DNA of 40,047 nt from Micromonospora inaquosa (GTDB taxonomy: Bacteria > Actinomycetota > Actinomycetes > Mycobacteriales > Micromonosporaceae): the NCBI RefSeq assembly GCF_003857055.1, contig NZ_QGSZ01000157.1, forward strand, positions 1 through 40,047, read 5' to 3'. Numbering within the stretch: the stretch's first letter is position 1; each line of letters starts with the position of its first letter. A model generated the notes under the pieces. It was not told the DNA's origin and made no database searches. It saw only the letters and a list, made by a program, of their open reading frames with translations. Positions 34,957 through 40,047 of the stretch are shown piece by piece. The position numbers and the translations under genes are program-made.

Positions 34957-37812
34957 ATGTCTATGAAGGATGTACCCAGACAACGGTCCCGACGATGGTT
35001 CTCCGCCGGATCAGCGCTGCTGCTGGCGGTCGCCGCCGGCACTGTCACACTCGCCGCCGGGTCGGCCCCCGCGCAGGCGCACACCATCGTCGCCAGCGAC
35101 TTCCAGCAGGTCGAGCTGGCCCGCGGCGTGACCGACATGGGTGAGCCGATGTCACTGGCAGTGCTGCCGGACCGCTCGGTCCTGCACACCGCCCGCAACG
35201 GCACCCTGCGCCGCACCGACGCCAACGGCACCACCAGCGTGATCGGCACCCTGTCGGTCTACACCCACGACGAGGAGGGGTTGCAGGGCGTCGGAGTCGA
35301 CCCGGGCTTCGCCAGCAACCGGTACATCTACCTCTACTACGCCCCACCGCTCTCCACCCCCGGCGGTGACGCACCGGCCACCGGCACCGACTTCTCGGCC
35401 TGGAACGGCGTCAACCGGCTCTCCCGGTTCACCCTCAACTCGGACTTCACGCTCAACCAGTCCAGCAAGGTCGACGTGCTCGACGTGCCGGCCAACCGGG
35501 GCCTGTGCTGCCACGTCGGTGGCGACATCGACTTCGACGCGGCCGGCAACCTCTACCTGTCCACCGGTGACGACACCAACCCGTTCGAGTCGTCCGGCTA
35601 CTCGCCGCTGGACGAGCGAACCAACCGCAACCCCGCGTACGACGCGCAGCGCAGCGCCGGCAACACCAACGACCTGCGCGGCAAGATCCTGCGGATCAAG
35701 GTGAACGCCAACGGCACGTACTCCATCCCGTCGGGCAACCTGTTCGCACCCGGCACCGCCAAGACCCGGCCGGAGATCTACGCGATGGGGTTCCGCAACC
35801 CGTTCCGGATCAGCGTGGACAAGGCCACCGGGGTGGTCTACGTCGGTGACTACGGGCCGGACGCCGGCTCCACCAGCTCCACCCGCGGGCCGTCCGGCCA
35901 GGTGGAGTTCAACCGGGTCGCGGCACCCGGCAACTACGGCTGGCCGTACTGCACCGGCACCAACACCACCAGCGAGACGTACAACGAGTGGGACTTCGCG
36001 ACCAGTGCCAGCGGCGCGAAGTACAACTGCACCGGCGGGCCGACCAACAACTCGTTCCGCAACACCGGCCTGACCACCCTGCCGCCGGCCCAGCCGGCCT
36101 GGATCCGGTACGCGGGCGACGCCGGCACCCCGACCGAGTTCGGCGGCGGCTCCGAGTCGCCGATGGGCGGCCCCGTCTACCGGTACAACGCCTCGTCGAC
36201 CTCCACCACCAAGTTCCCGCAGTCGTTCGACGGGCAGTTCTTCGCCACCGAGTTCGGTCGAGGCTGGATCAAGCCGATCCACGTCAACTCCGACGGCTCC
36301 CGCGGCACCATCGACACCTTTCCCTGGGTCGGCAAGCAGGTGATGGACTCGGCCTTCGGCCCGGACGGCGCGTACTACGTGCTCGACTACGGCACCGGCT
36401 ACTTCAACGGTGACGCCAACTCGGCGCTCTACCGCTTCGACTACGTCGGCGGTGGCAACCGGGCGCCCACCGCGAAGGCAAGCGCCAACCGCACGTCCGG
36501 GGCAGCCCCGCTCACCGTCACCTTCTCCTCGGCCGGCTCGTCCGACCCCGAGGGCGGCGCGCTGACCTACTCGTGGGCGTTCGGTGACGGGACCACCTCG
36601 ACCTCGGCCAACCCGTCGAAGACGTACAGCGCCAACGGCACCTACACCGCCACGCTGACGGTGCGGGACCCGCAGGGCGCCACCGGCAGCAGCAGCGTGC
36701 AGATCAGCGTCGGCAACACCGCGCCCACGGTCACGATCAACAACCCGGGTAACGGTCAGCTGTTCAGCTTCGGGGACACGGTGCCCTACAGCATCACGGT
36801 GACCGACCCGGAGGACGGCACCATCGACTGCACGAAGGTCAAGATGACCTATGTGCTCGGGCATGACCAGCACGGGCACCAGATCACCTCGAAGACCGGT
36901 TGCTCGGGCTCGATCACCATCCCGGTCGACGGTGAGCACGACGACGCGGCGAACATCTTCGCGATCTTCGACGCCGAGTACACCGACGCCGGTGGGCTGA
37001 CCACCCACACCCAGCACACGCTGCCGCCGAGGCACCGTCAGGCCGAGTTCTACGGCACCTCGTCGGGGATCAACGTGTTCAGCAAGACCCCGGCCGAAGG
37101 TGGCAAGACCGTCGGTGACATCAACAACGGCGACTGGATCGCGTTCCAGCCGTACCGGCTGGGCAACGTGACCTCGTTCACCGCCCGGGTCTCCTCGGCG
37201 GGTGCCGGTGGCACCCTCCAGGTCCGGGCCGGCTCGGCCACCGGCACGGTGCTCGGCTCGGCCACGGTCCCCGTGACCGGCGGCTGGGAAACCTTCACCA
37301 CGGTCACCGGGACGATCACCAATCCGCCGACCGGCACGACCACGCTCTACCTGACCTTCGCCGGGTCGGGCACCGGAGCGCTCTACGACCTGGACGCGTT
37401 CACCTTCGTCACCGGGACGCCGCCGGCCGGCGGGACTGGGCCGATCAAGGGCCTCGCCGGAAAGTGCCTGGACGTGCGTGGCGCCGCCACCGCCGACGGC
37501 ACACAGATCCAGATCTACACCTGCAACGGCAGCGCCGCGCAGACCTGGGCGGTCACCCCCAACACCACAATCAAGTCGTTGGGCAAGTGCCTGGACGTGT
37601 CGGGTGCTGGCACCGCCGACGGCACCAAGATCCAGCTCTGGACCTGCAACGGAACCGCCGCCCAGAACTGGGCCGCCCAGGCCGACGGCACACTCCGCAA
37701 CCCGTCGTCCGGCAAGTGCCTCGATGTCTCCGGCAACAGCTCCGCTGACAGCACGGTGGTCCATCTCTGGACCTGCACCACCGCCGCCAACCAAAAGTGG
37801 ACCCTGCCCTGA
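34957..37812 (+). CDS. Secreted PQQ-type glucose/sorbosone dehydrogenase-like protein with PKD, CBM6 and ricin-B domains
   Basis: 951 aa secreted protein. Signal peptide about residues 1-41 (RRWFSAGSALLLAVAAGTVTLA, then APAQA-H). A beta-propeller of the glucose/sorbosone dehydrogenase type covers about 50-500 (EEGLQGVGVDPGFASNRYIYLYY, GGDIDFDAAGNLYLSTGDD, EIYAMGFRNPFRISVD, FATEFGRGWIKPI). A PKD domain (about 501-586, DPEGGALTYSWAFGDG) follows, then an Ig-like linker with HDQHGHQ, a CBM6 (about 694-818) and a ricin-B lectin (about 828-951) with repeated GKCLDV and QxW. It probably oxidises a sugar outside the cell while bound to polysaccharide; the electron acceptor is unknown. ATG 34957 has AGGAAGGGG upstream. 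Confidence 0.93.
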   Translation: MSMKDVPRQRSRRWFSAGSALLLAVAAGTVTLAAGSAPAQAHTIVASDFQQVELARGVTDMGEPMSLAVLPDRSVLHTARNGTLRRTDANGTTSVIGTLSVYTHDEEGLQGVGVDPGFASNRYIYLYYAPPLSTPGGDAPATGTDFSAWNGVNRLSRFTLNSDFTLNQSSKVDVLDVPANRGLCCHVGGDIDFDAAGNLYLSTGDDTNPFESSGYSPLDERTNRNPAYDAQRSAGNTNDLRGKILRIKVNANGTYSIPSGNLFAPGTAKTRPEIYAMGFRNPFRISVDKATGVVYVGDYGPDAGSTSSTRGPSGQVEFNRVAAPGNYGWPYCTGTNTTSETYNEWDFATSASGAKYNCTGGPTNNSFRNTGLTTLPPAQPAWIRYAGDAGTPTEFGGGSESPMGGPVYRYNASSTSTTKFPQSFDGQFFATEFGRGWIKPIHVNSDGSRGTIDTFPWVGKQVMDSAFGPDGAYYVLDYGTGYFNGDANSALYRFDYVGGGNRAPTAKASANRTSGAAPLTVTFSSAGSSDPEGGALTYSWAFGDGTTSTSANPSKTYSANGTYTATLTVRDPQGATGSSSVQISVGNTAPTVTINNPGNGQLFSFGDTVPYSITVTDPEDGTIDCTKVKMTYVLGHDQHGHQITSKTGCSGSITIPVDGEHDDAANIFAIFDAEYTDAGGLTTHTQHTLPPRHRQAEFYGTSSGINVFSKTPAEGGKTVGDINNGDWIAFQPYRLGNVTSFTARVSSAGAGGTLQVRAGSATGTVLGSATVPVTGGWETFTTVTGTITNPPTGTTTLYLTFAGSGTGALYDLDAFTFVTGTPPAGGTGPIKGLAGKCLDVRGAATADGTQIQIYTCNGSAAQTWAVTPNTTIKSLGKCLDVSGAGTADGTKIQLWTCNGTAAQNWAAQADGTLRNPSSGKCLDVSGNSSADSTVVHLWTCTTAANQKWTLP
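37441..37812 (+). repeat. Ricin-B module, copy 1 of a duplicated C-terminal region
   Basis: The last 372 bases of this gene match the last 372 bases of the ThuA gene (39628-39999) without a gap; I count about 106 of 123 identical residues by hand. The preceding CBM6 domains are also related but more diverged. The DNA similarity makes the pair a possible recombination substrate. Confidence 0.88.
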
Positions 37813-37819
37813 GCTGGCG

Positions 37820-37865
37820 GGAGGGGCCCTTCGACAACGCCTAGTGTGATGCGAGGGGCCCCTCC
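37820..37865 (+). repeat. 10-bp inverted repeat between the two secreted-protein genes
   Basis: GGAGGGGCCC (37820-37829) pairs perfectly with GGGCCCCTCC (37856-37865) around 26 bases. It starts eight bases after the dehydrogenase stop and ends 22 bases before the ThuA ATG, so it can serve as terminator or attenuator between the genes. Similar GGGGCCCC-rich palindromes appear to be common in Micromonospora intergenic DNA, from memory. Confidence 0.75.
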
Positions 37866-37887
37866 TAACCGCAATTAGGAGAGCGAT

Positions 37888-39999
37888 ATGCGCAGACGCC
37901 TACGACCCGTCCTCGGTGCGGCAATGGCCGCACTCGCCGTCATCGCCTGCACCACCCCGGCCACCCCGGCCAGCGCCGCCGACGCCCCGTACGACGTGCT
38001 GGTCTTCTCCAAGACCGCCGGTTTCCGGCACGACGCGATCCCGGTCGGCATCCAGACCATCCGCGACCTGGGCGCGGCGAACAACTTCACGGTCACCGCG
38101 ACCGAGGACTCCGCCGCGTTCACCACGAGCAACCTCGCCCAGTACGAGGCGGTCGTCTTCCTCAACACCACCGGCGACGTGCTCAACGCCACCCAGCAGA
38201 CCGCCTTCGAGTCGTACATCGGCTCCGGCCGCGGTTACGTGGGTGTGCACGCCGCAGCCGACACCGAGTACGACTGGCCGTTCTACGGCAACCTGGTGGG
38301 CGCGTGGTTCGCCTCGCACCCCGCGATCCAGCAGGCCAACATGAAGGTGGAGGACCGGGGCCACGCGGCGACTGGTCATCTGCCGCAGACCTGGACCCGC
38401 ACCGACGAGTGGTACAACTACCGCACCAACGCCCGGTCGACCGCGCACGTGCTGGCCACCCTGGACGAGTCGTCGTACTCCGGCGGCGGCATGGGCGCCG
38501 ACCACCCGCTGAGCTGGTGCAAGAGCTACAGCGGCGGCCGGTCCTTCTACACCGGTGCGGGGCACACCCAGGCGTCGTACGCGGAGTCGAACTTCCGGAA
38601 CCACCTGCTCGGCGGCATCCGGTACGCGGCCGGTCGCAGCAAGGCCGACTGCCGGCCGGAGACCGGCTACACCCCGCTGTTCAACGGCTCGACGGCCGGT
38701 TGGTCACAGGCCGGGCCGGGCAGCTTCACCAACTCCGACGCCACCCTGACCTCGGTCGGCGGCATGGGGCTGTACTGGTACAACACGAAGCAGTTCACCA
38801 ACTACTCGCTGAAGCTGGACTGGAAGCTGGCCGGTGACGACAACTCCGGCATCTTCATCGGCTTCCCACCGTCGAGTGACCCGTGGTCGGCGGTGGACAA
38901 CGGTTACGAGATCCAGATCGACGCCACCGACGCGGCGGACCGCACCACCGGCGCGGTCTACACCTTCAAGTCCGCCGACATCGCCGCCCGCGACGCGGCC
39001 CTGAACGCGCCGGGGGAGTGGAACACGTACGAGTTGCTGGTCGAGGGCGAGCGGCTGCAGATCTTCCTGAACGGGGTGAAGATCAACGACTTCACCAACA
39101 CCGACCCGGTCCGCTCGCTGGCGGGCCACATCGGCATCCAGAACCACGGCACCGGTGACGACGCCTTCTTCCGCAACATCCGGATCAAGGAGTTGGGCAC
39201 CACGCCGACGCCCGGGAACACCACGATCCAGGCCGAGACGTTCAGCTCGGCCAACGGTGTCTCCGCGTTCACCAAGGAGGGCGCCAACGGTGGGCAGACC
39301 ATCGGGTACATCGACCCGGGTGACTGGGCCGCGTACAACGGCGTCAACCTGACCGGGGTCACCTCGTTCACGTCCCGGGTCGTGTCCGGCGGTGCGGGTG
39401 GCACCATCCAGGTGCGCACCGGCTCGGCCACCGGCCCGGTGCTCGGCTCGGTCGCCGTGCCCAACACCGGCAGTTGGACGACCTTCGCCAACGTCACCAC
39501 GGCGCTGTCCAACGTCCCGTCCGGCACCCAGAACCTCTATCTCACCTTCACCGGTAGCGGCACCGGGCTCTTTGACGTGGACGACTTCACACTGGTCAAG
39601 GGGAGCGGGAGCAGCACCGGGGTCGGCCCGATCAAGGGTCTCGCCGGCAAGTGCCTGGACGTGCGCAACGCGGGCACCGCCGACGGCACCCAGATCCAGA
39701 TCTACACCTGCAACGGCAGCACCGCGCAGACCTGGACGGTGACGCCGAACTCGACGATCAAGGCGCTCGGCAAGTGCCTGGACGTCTCCGGCAACGGCAC
39801 CGCCAACGGCACCAAGATCCAGCTCTGGACCTGCAACGGCAGCGGCGCCCAGAACTGGGCGGCCCAGTCCGACGGCACCCTGCGCAGCCCGACGTCGGGC
39901 AAGTGCTTGGACGTCTCCGGCAACAACTCCGCCGACAGCACCGTCGTGCACCTCTGGACCTGCCTCAACGCCGCCAACCAAAAGTGGATCCTGCCCTAA
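37888..39999 (+). CDS. Secreted ThuA-DUF1080 protein with CBM6 and ricin-B domains
   Basis: 703 aa. The signal peptide ends near residue 30 (ATPASA-AD). ThuA domain about 33-245: YDVLVFSKTAGFRHDAI, GRGYVGVHAAADTEYDWPFYG, HPLSWCKSY and GRSFYTGAGH, a glutamine-amidotransferase-like fold used in trehalose/disaccharide utilisation. The DUF1080 domain (about 256-436), a LamG-like fold in 3-keto-disaccharide hydrolases, starts GYTPLFNGSTAGWSQAG. CBM6 is at about 447-570, ricin-B at about 580-703. Probably hydrolyses 3-keto-glycosides outside the cell; the upstream dehydrogenase is a likely partner. AGGAGAG six bases before ATG 37888. Confidence 0.93.
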   Translation: MRRRLRPVLGAAMAALAVIACTTPATPASAADAPYDVLVFSKTAGFRHDAIPVGIQTIRDLGAANNFTVTATEDSAAFTTSNLAQYEAVVFLNTTGDVLNATQQTAFESYIGSGRGYVGVHAAADTEYDWPFYGNLVGAWFASHPAIQQANMKVEDRGHAATGHLPQTWTRTDEWYNYRTNARSTAHVLATLDESSYSGGGMGADHPLSWCKSYSGGRSFYTGAGHTQASYAESNFRNHLLGGIRYAAGRSKADCRPETGYTPLFNGSTAGWSQAGPGSFTNSDATLTSVGGMGLYWYNTKQFTNYSLKLDWKLAGDDNSGIFIGFPPSSDPWSAVDNGYEIQIDATDAADRTTGAVYTFKSADIAARDAALNAPGEWNTYELLVEGERLQIFLNGVKINDFTNTDPVRSLAGHIGIQNHGTGDDAFFRNIRIKELGTTPTPGNTTIQAETFSSANGVSAFTKEGANGGQTIGYIDPGDWAAYNGVNLTGVTSFTSRVVSGGAGGTIQVRTGSATGPVLGSVAVPNTGSWTTFANVTTALSNVPSGTQNLYLTFTGSGTGLFDVDDFTLVKGSGSSTGVGPIKGLAGKCLDVRNAGTADGTQIQIYTCNGSTAQTWTVTPNSTIKALGKCLDVSGNGTANGTKIQLWTCNGSGAQNWAAQSDGTLRSPTSGKCLDVSGNNSADSTVVHLWTCLNAANQKWILP
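39628..39999 (+). repeat. Ricin-B module, copy 2 of a duplicated C-terminal region
   Basis: Collinear with 37441-37812. Both copies carry three beta-trefoil repeats with GKCLDV, TCNG and Q-x-W; differences are scattered substitutions with no indel. This suggests a module duplication or gene conversion between the two secreted proteins. Confidence 0.88.
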
Positions 40000-40047
40000 C
40001 CAGTTCCCCCCCCGGGGAGGAGCCGCGACTACGTCACGGCCCCACCC
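40000..40047. other. Right edge of window, non-coding
   Basis: Only 48 bases follow the ThuA stop. A C-run followed by CCGGGGAGGAG could form a short stem (CCCC/GGGG) and be a terminator, but the window ends too soon to judge. Confidence 0.3.

Noticed and set aside
35152..37794. Long antisense open frame over the secreted dehydrogenase gene
   Set aside because: It is a Val/Gly/Arg-rich shadow of the Thr/Asn/Ser-rich coding strand, with no start signals and no motif.

Overview
The window is a high-GC actinobacterial chromosome segment. GTG and TTG starts, 4-nt ATGA/GTGA and TGATG gene overlaps, an XRE/DUF5753 plus DUF397 gene pair, a DtxR/IdeR-type iron box and secreted CBM6-ricin enzymes all fit a member of the Micromonosporaceae, most likely Micromonospora or a close relative. 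The genus is inferred from gene content; no database search was possible. I see no rRNA, tRNA, CRISPR array, transposase or phage gene.

Layout. (a) 1-13.4 kb, mostly housekeeping: pyruvate phosphate dikinase, a roadblock/LC7 protein, a small VOC protein, dGTPase, a siderophore-interacting flavoprotein with an iron box right at its start codon, a LtrA-like membrane protein, DNA primase with a downstream hypothetical, and a TAXI-TRAP transporter (fused permease plus lipoprotein). (b) 13.5-19.2 kb: a DrrA/NodI-type ABC exporter whose ATPase gene is separated from its two permease genes by about 1.9 kb carrying an XRE/DUF397 pair and a small divergent gene with a 13-codon leader; a YihY-family membrane protein follows. 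(c) 19.2-25.8 kb: a ROK regulator, a CUT2 sugar ABC importer (ATPase, permease, Tat-type lipoprotein) and a Gfo/Idh/MocA oxidoreductase, reading as one sugar or cyclitol catabolic operon. (d) 25.76-26.40 kb: a non-coding stretch packed with inverted repeats, one small ORF with a strong ribosome binding site, and an AT-rich promoter with an operator-like palindrome.

(e) 26.4-34.7 kb is the most interesting part: eight tightly coupled genes forming an actinobacterial version of the ebo cluster. In order: inositol-phosphate-synthase-like cyclase, UbiA-family prenyltransferase (EboC-like), xylose-isomerase-like TIM barrel protein, EboA, TatD-like EboB, TIM barrel EboE, phosphodiesterase/alkaline-phosphatase-like EboF, polyprenyl diphosphate synthase. 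The classical EboD (3-dehydroquinate-synthase-like cyclase) is absent; a myo-inositol-phosphate-synthase-like cyclase is present instead, and a dedicated prenyl donor synthase closes the operon. The gene set suggests making, prenylating and trimming a cyclitol-derived metabolite; this is inference. Inside the operon a 15-bp minisatellite encoding a PAEAT-type tail is bracketed by a perfect 18-bp inverted repeat.

(f) 34.9-40.0 kb: two large secreted proteins, a PQQ-type glucose/sorbosone dehydrogenase-like protein and a ThuA plus DUF1080 protein, both ending in closely similar CBM6 plus ricin-B modules. They look like a secreted sugar-oxidation and 3-keto-sugar-processing pair.
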